Below are positions 27,500-36,592 of a stretch of 64,000 bases of DNA, one piece after another. Both the position numbers and the translations under genes were made by a program. The notes beneath the pieces were generated by a model. The model saw only the letters and a program-made list of their open reading frames with translations, was not told the origin of the DNA and ran no database searches. Numbering within the stretch: position 1 is the first letter of the stretch; every line of letters starts with the position of its first letter. The DNA is from JANYLB01 sp963837715 (GTDB lineage Bacteria > Actinomycetota > Acidimicrobiia > IMCC26256 > JANYLB01), in contig CAWIOF010000004.1 in the NCBI GenBank assembly GCA_963837715.1, positions 620,001 to 684,000 of the forward strand, in the 5' to 3' direction.

Positions 27500-28147
27500 G
27501 TGGACCGCGGCGCCGAGATCGCCGCCATCGGCGAGCAGGCGCGCCGCGACCTCGCCGAGAAGCACGCCGCGCGCGAGATCACGCTCACCGCGTCGCGTCG
27601 CACGATCCAGTCGTGCGCGGCGGCGATCCGTGCCGTGCACCGTGAAGAGTTCGCCCGCGCCGAGGAGCTGATCGCGGACGCGTCGGCATCGATCGATGCA
27701 GCCGACGTGGCGGTCGTCGCGCATCCCGACATCCGCCACGGTGGCTACCTCGCCGACGCCAAGAAGGAATACGCCGAAGCGTGGATCACCCTCGCGTTCG
27801 TGCGCGGCGACGCGATTCCGACCCCCGATGCGATCGGTGTCGACGTCCCGCCGTACCTCAACGGCCTCGCTGAAGCTGCGAGCGAGCTGCGTCGCCTCAC
27901 GCTCGACTGTCTGCGCGCCGATCGGCTCGATCGGGCCGAGGAACTGCTCGGGATCATGGACGACGTGTACTCGTTGCTCGTCACCGTCGACTTCCCCGAC
28001 GGTCTCACCGGCGGCCTCCGCCGCACCACCGACGCGCTGCGCGCCGTGATCGAGCGGACACGGGGAGATCTCACCAACGCGATCGTGGCTCGTCGCGTGC
28101 GTGACGCGATCGAGCGCGCCGAGCCGGGCCGAGTCGCAGGCGCCTGA
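27500..28147 (+). CDS. Translin-like protein
   Basis: 215 residues, all helical, no signal peptide. The C-terminal half has a translin-type block: LLGIMDDVYSLLVTVDFPD, then GLRRTTDALRAVIERTRGDL and TNAIVARR. Translins form octameric single-stranded RNA/DNA-binding shells and, in eukaryotes, part of the C3PO nuclease. Homologues are known in archaea and scattered bacteria. The acidic triad of TRAX-type nuclease subunits could not be confirmed by eye. GTG start 6 bp after the glpR-like gene, so probably one operon. Confidence 0.72.
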   Translation: MDRGAEIAAIGEQARRDLAEKHAAREITLTASRRTIQSCAAAIRAVHREEFARAEELIADASASIDAADVAVVAHPDIRHGGYLADAKKEYAEAWITLAFVRGDAIPTPDAIGVDVPPYLNGLAEAASELRRLTLDCLRADRLDRAEELLGIMDDVYSLLVTVDFPDGLTGGLRRTTDALRAVIERTRGDLTNAIVARRVRDAIERAEPGRVAGA

Positions 28148-28184
28148 GGCCCCGAGTACCCTTCCCGGCCTAGGGGGAGGCACC

Positions 28185-29486
28185 ATGGGGGCGAACGTGA
28201 GACCGCGTGCAGGCAAGTGGGGGCCGGCGATCGCCGCGTTGGTGGTCGCGCTGGTCGCCTCGGGTTGTGTCTTCTTCAACCCCATGCCCGGTGCCTCGGG
28301 CCCGGCAACGATCGTGGTCGGCCCGCCCGGCGCCGGCGGTGGGCGCGTCGTCGAGGTATCGGTTCCCGGAGTGGCTCCGGGCACGCCTGCCGACGTCAGA
28401 CTCTGGGTCGACGACTTCGCCGGGGCGGCAGCCGCGACGGGCACGCAGCTCCCCGCGTCGATCGTGCTTCCGGGCGCGGCGCTCGGATCCGGTCCGCACA
28501 CCCTCATCGCAACGGTCAACGGAGGGAGCACCGGAGCGATCACCTCGGTCCGCGTCTCCGGTTCGCTGCGCCTGAACCAGGTCCAGGCACTCGGCACGCA
28601 CAACAGCTTCCACATCGCGCCTGCGACCGCACCTTTCAACGCCGTCCAGGCGTGGCAGTACACGCACTCTCCGCTCGACGTGCAGTTCGAGTCGGAAGGT
28701 GTGCGTCAGATCGAGCTCGACGTGTACGTCGACGCCAACGGGATCCGTGTCCTGCACATCCCCGACTTCGACTTCGCGACGACCTGCCCGACGCTCATCT
28801 CGTGCCTCGGGACGGTGAAGACCTGGTCCGACGCCAACCCGCAGCACGTGCCGATCGCGATCCAGGTCGAGCTGAAGGACGAAGGGTTCGGCCAGACCCC
28901 CGTCCTGCCGTGGGACGGTCCGGCTCTCGACCAGCTCGACGCCGAGATCCGCTCGGTGTTCGCACCGGGCGACCTCGTGACACCCGACGATGTGCGCCAG
29001 GGTCGGCCCACCCTCTCGGAAGCCGTCACCACGCTCGGCTGGCCCACGATCGACAGCGCCCGCGGCAAGGTGCTCTTCACGATGGACAACGGCGGCTCGT
29101 ACCGCGACCTCTACCGGGTCGGCCACCCCGTCCTCGAAGGTCGGGTCATCTTCACCAACTCGACCGTCGGAGCGCCCGACGGTGCGTTCGTGAAGTTGAA
29201 CAGCCCGATTCCGGATCAGGCTGCGATCCAAGCGGCGGTCACGGCCGGCTACCTGGTGCGCACCCGAGCCGACGGCGACACGGTCGAGGCCCGGGCCAAC
29301 AACACCACGGTGCGCGACGCCGGGATCGCCAGCGGAGCCCAGTGGGTGAGCACCGACTTCCCCGTCGCCGGCCGAGCGTTCGGCACGCCGTACTTCGTGA
29401 GCATCCCGGGAGGGACTCCCGCGCGGTGCAACCCGCTCAACGCTCCGTCGTGGTGCACCCCGGCTCTGGTCGAGCACCTGCCCTAG
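28185..29486 (+). CDS. Lipoprotein, Ca2+-dependent PI-PLC-like phosphodiesterase
   Basis: About 433 residues. N-terminal signal with lipobox VALVASGC, so anchored outside the membrane. Residues 30-125 form an Ig-like region. The rest matches the calcium-dependent phosphoinositide phospholipase C1-like family: QALGTHNSFH with the catalytic His, RQIELDVYVD, the IPDFDFATTCPTL segment, IAIQVELKD and the final QWVSTDFP. It probably cleaves a phosphodiester in a lipid headgroup; the natural substrate is not known. ATG start with GGGGGAGG upstream. Confidence 0.85.
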   Translation: MGANVRPRAGKWGPAIAALVVALVASGCVFFNPMPGASGPATIVVGPPGAGGGRVVEVSVPGVAPGTPADVRLWVDDFAGAAAATGTQLPASIVLPGAALGSGPHTLIATVNGGSTGAITSVRVSGSLRLNQVQALGTHNSFHIAPATAPFNAVQAWQYTHSPLDVQFESEGVRQIELDVYVDANGIRVLHIPDFDFATTCPTLISCLGTVKTWSDANPQHVPIAIQVELKDEGFGQTPVLPWDGPALDQLDAEIRSVFAPGDLVTPDDVRQGRPTLSEAVTTLGWPTIDSARGKVLFTMDNGGSYRDLYRVGHPVLEGRVIFTNSTVGAPDGAFVKLNSPIPDQAAIQAAVTAGYLVRTRADGDTVEARANNTTVRDAGIASGAQWVSTDFPVAGRAFGTPYFVSIPGGTPARCNPLNAPSWCTPALVEHLP

Positions 29487-29516
29487 CGGAGGCGTTTGCT
29501 ACCCTCGCTCCTTCCG

Positions 29517-29590
29517 GGGGGTGTAGCTCAGCCCGGTAGAGCGCTACGTTCGCAACGTAGAAGTCGTGGGTTCAAGTCCCATCACCTCCA
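29517..29590 (+). tRNA. tRNA-Ala, anticodon CGC
   Basis: A cloverleaf folds by eye: acceptor GGGGGTG/CACCTCC with a G3-T70 wobble, the alanine identity pair; D-stem GCTC/GAGC; anticodon stem CTACG/CGTAG with loop TTCGCAA (anticodon CGC); T-stem GTGGG/CCCAT with loop TTCAAGT. Discriminator A at 29590. CCA is not fully encoded (ACCG follows). Confidence 0.95.
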
Positions 29591-29594
29591 CCGA

Positions 29595-29612
29595 CACCCG
29601 GTCGAACGGGTG
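29595..29612 (+). terminator. Hairpin after tRNA-Ala
   Basis: CACCCG-GTCGAA-CGGGTG, a perfect 6-bp stem with a 6-base loop, five bases after the tRNA and followed by CATTTC. A likely tRNA terminator or processing stem, though the T-run is weak. Confidence 0.5.
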
Positions 29613-29661
29613 CATTTCGGGTGCCTAAGATGCCGTCACTTCCGGGCAGGAGTGGTGCGGC

Positions 29662-32600
29662 GTGGCGAACCCCCAGACGGTGACCGTGTTGTTCACCGAC
29701 ATGGTCGGATCGACGGCGCTCTCATCCAGTCTCGACCCGGCGGGGGCCGATGTCCTGCGCCGCGAGCACTTCTCGGTGCTGAGACAGGCGCTCGCGGCCG
29801 CCGAGGGCACCGAGGTCAAGAACCTCGGCGACGGGATCATGGCCGTGTTCGGGAGCTCGTCCGCCGCGATCGCGTGCTCCGTCGCGATGCAGCAGGGGGT
29901 CGACGACTACAACCGCCGGTCCCGGCACGCGCTCGGGTTGCGGATAGGTCTGAGTGGGGGTGAGGTCACCGTCGAAGAGGGCGACTACTTCGGCGACCCG
30001 GTCGTGGAGGCAGCGCGAGTCTGCGCGCTCTGCGAAGGCGGTCAGATCCTGCTCACCGACGCGGTGCGGTTCATGGTGGGCCGGCGTTCCTCCCACCAAC
30101 TCGAGCCGCTCGGCGAACGCGAGTTGAAGGGCCTCCCCGAACAGGTCGCGTTGTTCGACGTGAAGTGGGAGCCGACCAAGAGCGCCACGTCGGGGATCCC
30201 GCTCCCGGATCGTCTCGACGCCCGAACCGCGCCGCAGTTCGGATACTTCGGTCGCGAGCGCGAGCAGATGCAGTTGGTCGACGCGCTGAAACAGGCCATG
30301 GGAGGGACCAGGCAGGTCGCGTTGGTGGCGGGTGAACCGGGAATCGGCAAGTCGTCGCTGTGCCGGCAAGTGGCACAGCGGGCGCACGAGCTCGACGTGT
30401 GCGTGCTCTACGGCCGGTGCGACGAAGACCTCGGGCTCTCGTACCAGCCGGTCGCAGAGGCGTTGTCGCACCTCGTGGTCCACGCCGACGATGAGCTCCT
30501 CGCGCAGCACGTCGCAACGTTCGGCCCGGTTCTGGCCGGGCTGGCACCGGCGTTGTCGACCCGCCTCCCCGAGGTCCCGCCGGCACGCAGTGCGGAACCC
30601 GATGCCGAACGGGCGCGCCTCTACCGCGCGGTGGTCGGACTGCTCGCCGCGGCGTCTTCGGACTGCGGGTTGCTGATGGTCGTCGACGACCTCCACTGGG
30701 CCGATACGGCGACCCTGCAGATCCTCCGTCACCTCGCGGGCTCGACCCTGCTCCCCAAGGTCATGATCCTCGCCACCTATCGCGACTCCGAGCTCGCTGC
30801 CGGAAGCGCGCTGTCCGACCTGCTGGCGAGTCTCCGGCGCGAGGGAGATGTGCAACGGGTCGATCTCGCCGGTCTCGACGATGTCGCCACGATCGAGATG
30901 ATGGAGTCGGCCGCGGGTCATCCCATGCGCGACGACGGGGTGGCGCTCGCCCACGCGGTGCGGCGGGAGACCGAGGGCAACCCGTTCTTCACCACCGAGA
31001 TGCTCGTCCACCTGGGTGAGTCGGGGCTCGTCCGTCAAGACGAGGGTCGCTGGGTCGCGGCCGAGGAGCTGCAGGAGCGCGGGCTCCCGCAGAGCGTCCG
31101 GGAAGTCGTCGGTCAGCGCGTCGATCGGCTGGGGGAGGAGACCCGACGAGTGCTCGCCCAAGCTTCGGTCATCGGGCGCGACTTCGACGTCGAGCTGCTC
31201 GCTGCCGTCGCCGACGTCGACGAGGACCACCTCCTCGACCTGCTCGACGAAGCCAGCGCCGCAGGACTCGTCACCGAGGTCGAAGGCGTGATCGACCGCT
31301 ACAGCTTCTCCCACGCCCTGACCCAGCACGCCCTCTACGACGACCTCGGCTCGAGCCGTCGAGCGCGCCTGCACCGGGCCGTCGCCGAGGCGCTCGAAGC
31401 CTTGTCCGGCAGCGCCATCGAGGCCCGGGCCGGGGAACTCGCCCACCACTACACGGCCGCGACCAGGACGGCCGATGCAGCGAAGGCCCTGACCTACCTG
31501 CGGATGGCGGGAGATCAGGCACTCGAGCAGCTCGCACCCGCCGATGCTCTCGCCTGGTTCCGTCGTGCGCTCGAGCTCGCCGACCAGTCCGACGCCGACG
31601 AGACGTTGCGGTGCGACCTTCTCATCGGTCTGGGGACCGCCGAACGCCAGACCGGCGACCCGGCCCACCGGGTGACACTCCTCCGGGCCGCCGCGGTGGC
31701 CAGCGACCTCCGGGACCGTGACCGGCTCGTGCGCGCCGCACTCGCGAACCACAGTGGCGGCGCGGGTGCCGACGCCGGACACGTCGACGACGAGCGGGTC
31801 GCGGTGCTCGAGGAGGCCCTGGAGGTCGTGGGCGGGGGCGACAGTGTCGACCGCGCGCTCCTGCTCGCCATCTTGTGCAACGAGTTCAGCTACAGCCCCG
31901 ACACGCAGCGGATGGCGAACCTGGCGGCCGAGGCGCTCACGATGGCGCGCCGGCTCGACGACCCGGTCACCTTCCTGCGAGTCGCCAACGCGGTGTACGT
32001 CAGCGCCGCGACGCCGGACAACCTCGACGTGCGACTCGCCGACCTCGACGACGCGGTGTCGATCGCGGCGTCCATCGGTGACCCGAGCGCCGGGTACCAC
32101 GCCCACTACACCCGGGCGGTCGCGTGTTCCCAGGCCGGCGATCGGGCAGCGTTCGACGCGCATGTCGCGGCGTGTGAGGGGCTGGCCGAGGAACTCGACC
32201 AGCCCTACGAACGCTGGTCGTTCGGCTGTCTGCGATCGGCCCAGACGCTGTTGTCCGGCGACCTCGAGACGTCAGAGGCGCAGGCCGAAGCGGTGTTGGC
32301 GATCGGGATCGAGAGCGCGCCAGAGGCGCTGTCGGTGTACGGCGGACAGCTGATGGAGCTTCGGCGCCAGCAGGGCCGTCTCGCCGAGATCGTCGACGGT
32401 TTCGAGCAGGCCGTCGTCGACAACCCCGGCCTCCCGGTGCTGCGGGCGGCGATCGCCCGGGCCTACTGCGACCTCGATCGGACCGACGACGCCCGCTCCC
32501 TCGTCCGGGCCGACATCGCCGACGGGTTCCGTGAGTTCCGCTACGACTTCACGTGGTTGCTCAGCATGGTCATCCTCGCCGAGGTCTGCAGCGCGCTCGA

Positions 32601-32967
32601 GGATGCTGATGGCGCGCGCGTGCTGTACGAACGACTCCTGCCGTGGCAGGACCAGGTTGCCTCGGTGGGGCCGAGCTCCCTCGGCCCGGTGCGGCTGTAC
32701 CTGGGGATGCTCGCACGGGTCCTCGAGGACTTCGACCGATCCGACGCCCATCTCGAGGCTGCGGTCCGAGCCGGCGAAGGTCTCGGTGCGCCGTACTGGG
32801 TCGCGATGGCGCAGTTCGAACGGGCGGCGATGCTGCTCCGACGGGACGGACCCGGCGACGAGCCGAGGGCCCGAGCGATGCTGGACAGCGCGCTCGGAGC
32901 GGCCCGCCGATTTCGATTCGAGAAGCTCGAAGCGCGCGTCGGGTCGATGCAAACGGCGACGGGCTGA
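29662..32967 (+). CDS. Class III cyclase domain-ATPase signalling protein, copy 1
   Basis: 1101 residues, cytoplasmic. Residues 1-170 are a class III nucleotide cyclase domain with metal Asp13 (LFTDMVGST) and Asp57 (KNLGDG). The transition-state Asn is replaced (GDPVVEAAR), so cyclase activity is uncertain. Then comes a STAND/AAA-type ATPase: P-loop GEPGIGKSS at about 224-232 and Walker B LLMVVDDLHWAD. From about residue 570 to the end are helical TPR-like repeats. No C-terminal LuxR DNA-binding domain. It shares domain order and size with the convergent gene at 33-36.3 kb. GTG start. Confidence 0.88.
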   Translation: MANPQTVTVLFTDMVGSTALSSSLDPAGADVLRREHFSVLRQALAAAEGTEVKNLGDGIMAVFGSSSAAIACSVAMQQGVDDYNRRSRHALGLRIGLSGGEVTVEEGDYFGDPVVEAARVCALCEGGQILLTDAVRFMVGRRSSHQLEPLGERELKGLPEQVALFDVKWEPTKSATSGIPLPDRLDARTAPQFGYFGREREQMQLVDALKQAMGGTRQVALVAGEPGIGKSSLCRQVAQRAHELDVCVLYGRCDEDLGLSYQPVAEALSHLVVHADDELLAQHVATFGPVLAGLAPALSTRLPEVPPARSAEPDAERARLYRAVVGLLAAASSDCGLLMVVDDLHWADTATLQILRHLAGSTLLPKVMILATYRDSELAAGSALSDLLASLRREGDVQRVDLAGLDDVATIEMMESAAGHPMRDDGVALAHAVRRETEGNPFFTTEMLVHLGESGLVRQDEGRWVAAEELQERGLPQSVREVVGQRVDRLGEETRRVLAQASVIGRDFDVELLAAVADVDEDHLLDLLDEASAAGLVTEVEGVIDRYSFSHALTQHALYDDLGSSRRARLHRAVAEALEALSGSAIEARAGELAHHYTAATRTADAAKALTYLRMAGDQALEQLAPADALAWFRRALELADQSDADETLRCDLLIGLGTAERQTGDPAHRVTLLRAAAVASDLRDRDRLVRAALANHSGGAGADAGHVDDERVAVLEEALEVVGGGDSVDRALLLAILCNEFSYSPDTQRMANLAAEALTMARRLDDPVTFLRVANAVYVSAATPDNLDVRLADLDDAVSIAASIGDPSAGYHAHYTRAVACSQAGDRAAFDAHVAACEGLAEELDQPYERWSFGCLRSAQTLLSGDLETSEAQAEAVLAIGIESAPEALSVYGGQLMELRRQQGRLAEIVDGFEQAVVDNPGLPVLRAAIARAYCDLDRTDDARSLVRADIADGFREFRYDFTWLLSMVILAEVCSALEDADGARVLYERLLPWQDQVASVGPSSLGPVRLYLGMLARVLEDFDRSDAHLEAAVRAGEGLGAPYWVAMAQFERAAMLLRRDGPGDEPRARAMLDSALGAARRFRFEKLEARVGSMQTATG

Positions 32968-33018
32968 GGGTCTCCGCATCCAGAGTTCGCCCTGCGCGGC
33001 CGCGCTGCGCGTGTCAGG

Positions 33019-36000
33019 TCAGAGATCGGCGAGGAGGCGATCGGCGCGTTCGGTGAGTCCGGCGCAGCCGTACCTGGCTGCGGTCGCAGCGGCGGCGGTC
33101 ACGAGCTGGCGGGCGCGTTCGAGGTCGCCGTCGGCACGGCGGGCGAGGCAGAGGTCGGCGTGGTCGAGCTGTCCGAGAGCGATCCAGAACGGCGCCTGGA
33201 GTCGCTGGTGGATGTCGTGTGCGGTCGCGAACCACTCCTCGGCTCGGTCGTAGTCGCCGAGGAGCGCTGCGGCGCGGGCGAGCGGGCGGGCGATGACCCC
33301 GCCGACCAACGCGGCCGTGGGTTCGGTGACGTGGTCGGCGAAAGGGGCGACGCGGTCGACGAGGGTACGGGCGACGGTCTTGTTCCCGGTCGTCGCGGCG
33401 GTGTCGAGCATGTCGGACATCGAGGCGATCCAGGTCGCGTCGTAGGGGAAGTCGAAGCCGGTCGCGGCTTCGGCGAGCAGGCGCTCGTTGGCTTCGTCCA
33501 GCCGTTCGAGGTGGGTGAGCATGGCCATCACGGCGGGGCGTAGCACGGCGATCGACGGGTTGTCTCGGGCGGCGTCGATGAAGAGCTCGGCGATCTCGTC
33601 GAGGCGGCCTTGCTGGAGGCGGATCGCGTAGAGGAAGCCGCCGTACGCACCGAAGGCCTCTTGTGTGTTCGCAGCGAGGCCGAGTTCCAGGGCGTGTTCA
33701 TTGGCGGCGTCGGCCTCGTCGAGGCGTCCGGCGCAGAGCATCCTTCCGGTGACGATGAGAGCGTGCAGGTAGTACTGGTGGGGCAGACCGACCTTCGCCG
33801 TGAGAGCTTCCAGTTCCCTGGTGACCGCTTCTGCGCCCGCAATGTCGGCTTGCTGGTAGCGGACCCACACCAGGTGATTGTTGATCCGACCTTGAAGGAC
33901 CGGGTCGCCGACGCGATCGGCGATGGCGACAGCGCGTTCGACGTCGGTGACGACTTGGTCGCGGTGGTCGGGCGACGCTTGGCTGAGGAGGGCGATATCG
34001 AGCACGTCGACGAAGGTGACGTCGTCGCCGCTCTCACGGGCGACGTCGAGCGCCTGGATGGAAAGATCTCGGCGGGTCGGCCATTCGAGTGTGGCGTCAT
34101 GAGCGGCCGCGAGCGCTGCGAGGAGCCGGGCGCGGGCGGGGGTGGGGTCCGGGCTGATGCGGTCGAGCGCGGCTTGGATCACCGGTTTGGCAGCGGCGTC
34201 GCCGACATTTCCGCCCTGTCGTTCGGTGAATCCGAGCGCGGCGTGGACAAGGAGGTCGGTGTCGTCGAGGTGTTCGGCCAGCGCCGCTGCTTCGAGGAGC
34301 GTGTCGCGGTATTCGGGGTGGGCGGCTTGGCGTTGGATGGCACCGAGTTTGGCGAGGAGCTCGGCACGTTGGTGATCGTCGGGTGGGGTCTGGCGGTCGA
34401 TGAGGTCGAGGGCTTGTCGGTACCAGCGGATGGCGTTCTCGGGGGCGAGCGCGTCGCGGGCGGCGTCACCGGCACGCCGGACATAGCCGAGCGCCTTGTC
34501 GAGATCGGCGGGCCGAGTTGCCGCGACCCAGTGGTGAGCAAGTTCGGCGAGCGTCGCGGCATCCTCCCGCGTGCCTTCGGATTCGAGCGCTTCGGCGACG
34601 CGCTGGTGAGCGCGTTGGCGGCGCGTTGGCGACAGTTCGTCGTAGAGGGTGTGTTGGATCAGGGCGTGGACGAAGCGGTACCGGCCTGCGGCGTCGGCCT
34701 CGGTGAGGATGGCGGCGGCGACCGCCGCGTCGAGCAGGTCGAGCAACGCGTCCTCGCCGACATCGGCCAGCAGGGCGAGGAGGTCGATGTCGAACTCACG
34801 TCCGATCACCGCCGCCAGGGGAAGGACTCGCTGCGCGTCGTCACCGAGACGATCCACCCGCCGTCCGACGACATCACGGACGCTGGAAGGCAGTCCGAGC
34901 GCTTCCAGTTCGCCGTCGACGGTCCAGCGGCCGTTCTCGCCCAGGATGATCCCGCCGGATTCGCCGAGATGGCGGAGGATCTCACCGGTGAAGAACGGAT
35001 TCCCGTCGGTCTCGCGTCGCACGGCGTGGGCGAGACCGATTCCGGTGTCGTCGAGCTCGTGACCGGCCGCACCCGCGACCAGCTCGACCAGGTCGGTGTC
35101 TTCCAGACCGCGCAGCGGCAAACGGATGATGTTGGCTTCGCGATGGAGATCGGCGAGGAGCTGGTTGAGCGGATCGCCACGGCCGAGGTCGGTGTCGCGG
35201 TAGGTGATGGCGATCGTGACGTTCATCGGCGTCGCCGACGCGATGACATGCCGCAGGAGTTGCAGGGTCGCGGTGTCGGCCCAGTGCAGGTCGTCGAGGA
35301 CGAGCACCAGCGGTGCCCGCTGGGATTCGGCCGCGAGGAGTTCGGCGGTGCCTTCCCACATCAGGAGCCGTTCGGTGTCGGGATCACCGACCCGGTCCGT
35401 ATCGGCGCCGATCTCGGGCACCAGGCGCGCCAGCGCCGCTCGTTGCGCCGACCGCAACCCGGCGAGCACCGCTGCGTCTCCATGCCGGACGAGGGCTGCG
35501 ACGATCTCGATCCACGGCTGGTACGCGATGCCGACGTCCTCGTCGGCGTGACCGAACACCACGACCGTCCCGTCGGCGTGTGCAGCCCGGGCGGCCTGTG
35601 CGACGAGGGCGGTCTTGCCCATCCCCGCCTCACCGGCGACGAACACGGCCTGGCATCGCTGCGTCGTGCGCGCTTGCTTGCGGGCTTCGGCGAACGCCTC
35701 CAACTCGGGTGTGCGTCCGAAGAACCCGAACAGCGCATCTGAGCCGGCCGCGACCAACCGGCCCGGCAGCGGGACCGATCCCGCCACGCTCTCCGGCTCC
35801 CAGACCACCTCGACCGTCGCCATCGGCTCCGGCAGGCCCTTCAACTCCAAGAACCCTCGGTCGGTGAAGGTCTGGGTCGCGTGCCGGCCGACCAGCACCC
35901 GCACCACGTCCGCAGCCAGGATCTGACCACCCTGCGCCGCTGCGCACAGGCGCGCGGCTTCGACGACGGGGTCGCCGAAGTAGTCGTCGTCCTCCTCGAC

Positions 36001-36306
36001 CGCCTCCCCGACGCTGATTCCGATCCGTACACCGAGTGGCTCATCGGTCGAGCGGTTGTGGTGCTCGACGGCCTGTTGCATCCCCACCGCACCGGCCAGG
36101 GCTCGGCTCGGCGACGAGTACATCACCATCAGGCCGTCACCCAGGTTCTTCACCTCGGTTCCGCCCGACCCTGCGACTGCACCCCGCAACAGCCGGAAAT
36201 GCGTCTGACGCAACTCCTCGGCCGCCTCCGGGCCGAGACGCGCCGCGGTGGCAGTCGAATCCACCAGATCCGTGAACACAAACGTCGCCGTCACTGCCGC
36301 AGACAT
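33019..36306 (-). CDS. Class III cyclase domain-ATPase signalling protein, copy 2
   Basis: About 1095 residues from ATG 36306 (a GTG at 36324 is possible). Same plan as the 29.7-kb gene: cyclase domain with Asp13 (FTDLVDST) and Asp57 (KNLGDG) at identical positions and the same altered GDPVVEAAR segment, P-loop GEAGMGKTA, Walker B LVLVLDDLHWAD, then TPR-like helices. The two genes face each other with only 51 bp between them, holding the palindrome GCGCGGCCGCGC (32994-33005) and nothing else. Probably an old duplication with inversion, or two related sensors. Ligand and partners unknown. Confidence 0.88.
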   Translation of the reverse strand: MSAAVTATFVFTDLVDSTATAARLGPEAAEELRQTHFRLLRGAVAGSGGTEVKNLGDGLMVMYSSPSRALAGAVGMQQAVEHHNRSTDEPLGVRIGISVGEAVEEDDDYFGDPVVEAARLCAAAQGGQILAADVVRVLVGRHATQTFTDRGFLELKGLPEPMATVEVVWEPESVAGSVPLPGRLVAAGSDALFGFFGRTPELEAFAEARKQARTTQRCQAVFVAGEAGMGKTALVAQAARAAHADGTVVVFGHADEDVGIAYQPWIEIVAALVRHGDAAVLAGLRSAQRAALARLVPEIGADTDRVGDPDTERLLMWEGTAELLAAESQRAPLVLVLDDLHWADTATLQLLRHVIASATPMNVTIAITYRDTDLGRGDPLNQLLADLHREANIIRLPLRGLEDTDLVELVAGAAGHELDDTGIGLAHAVRRETDGNPFFTGEILRHLGESGGIILGENGRWTVDGELEALGLPSSVRDVVGRRVDRLGDDAQRVLPLAAVIGREFDIDLLALLADVGEDALLDLLDAAVAAAILTEADAAGRYRFVHALIQHTLYDELSPTRRQRAHQRVAEALESEGTREDAATLAELAHHWVAATRPADLDKALGYVRRAGDAARDALAPENAIRWYRQALDLIDRQTPPDDHQRAELLAKLGAIQRQAAHPEYRDTLLEAAALAEHLDDTDLLVHAALGFTERQGGNVGDAAAKPVIQAALDRISPDPTPARARLLAALAAAHDATLEWPTRRDLSIQALDVARESGDDVTFVDVLDIALLSQASPDHRDQVVTDVERAVAIADRVGDPVLQGRINNHLVWVRYQQADIAGAEAVTRELEALTAKVGLPHQYYLHALIVTGRMLCAGRLDEADAANEHALELGLAANTQEAFGAYGGFLYAIRLQQGRLDEIAELFIDAARDNPSIAVLRPAVMAMLTHLERLDEANERLLAEAATGFDFPYDATWIASMSDMLDTAATTGNKTVARTLVDRVAPFADHVTEPTAALVGGVIARPLARAAALLGDYDRAEEWFATAHDIHQRLQAPFWIALGQLDHADLCLARRADGDLERARQLVTAAAATAARYGCAGLTERADRLLADL

Positions 36307-36432
36307 CGCCCACTGCCCATTCACTCAACCCCGCCAAGGAGCGAAGCGACATCCTGTCATCATTCGGGCGCACCATCACCTCGACCAGACCTTGCGAGAC
36401 CCGCGGTCGAAAGCCTTCCGAGACGGTTGGAG

Positions 36433-36462
36433 GGTTCGAACGTCGTCGCATCAGGGCCACTC
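36433..36462 (+). repeat. Family 2 repeat, left-end fragment
   Basis: Carries the left terminus GGTTCGAACGTCGTCGCATC and the following AGGGCCACT, then diverges. The rest of this spacer (36307-36592) shows no gene. Confidence 0.85.
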
Positions 36463-36592
36463 GTCAACCGCTCAGCCGAGTATGCGGGCGACGTCCCGAT
36501 GCCACTGGGCATGGATGTCACGGACCGCTCGGAGCTCGCCCCGACGGTCGAGGGGGTCGAGCCCCATTCGCGGGGCCCCTCGGCGTCTCGCG

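Noticed and set aside
29722..32163. Long minus-strand frame of 813 codons opposite the cyclase-ATPase gene
   Set aside because: It is composition shadow of a GC-rich gene: no family motifs, strongly Arg/Gly/Val biased. The plus-strand frame has clear cyclase and ATPase motifs.
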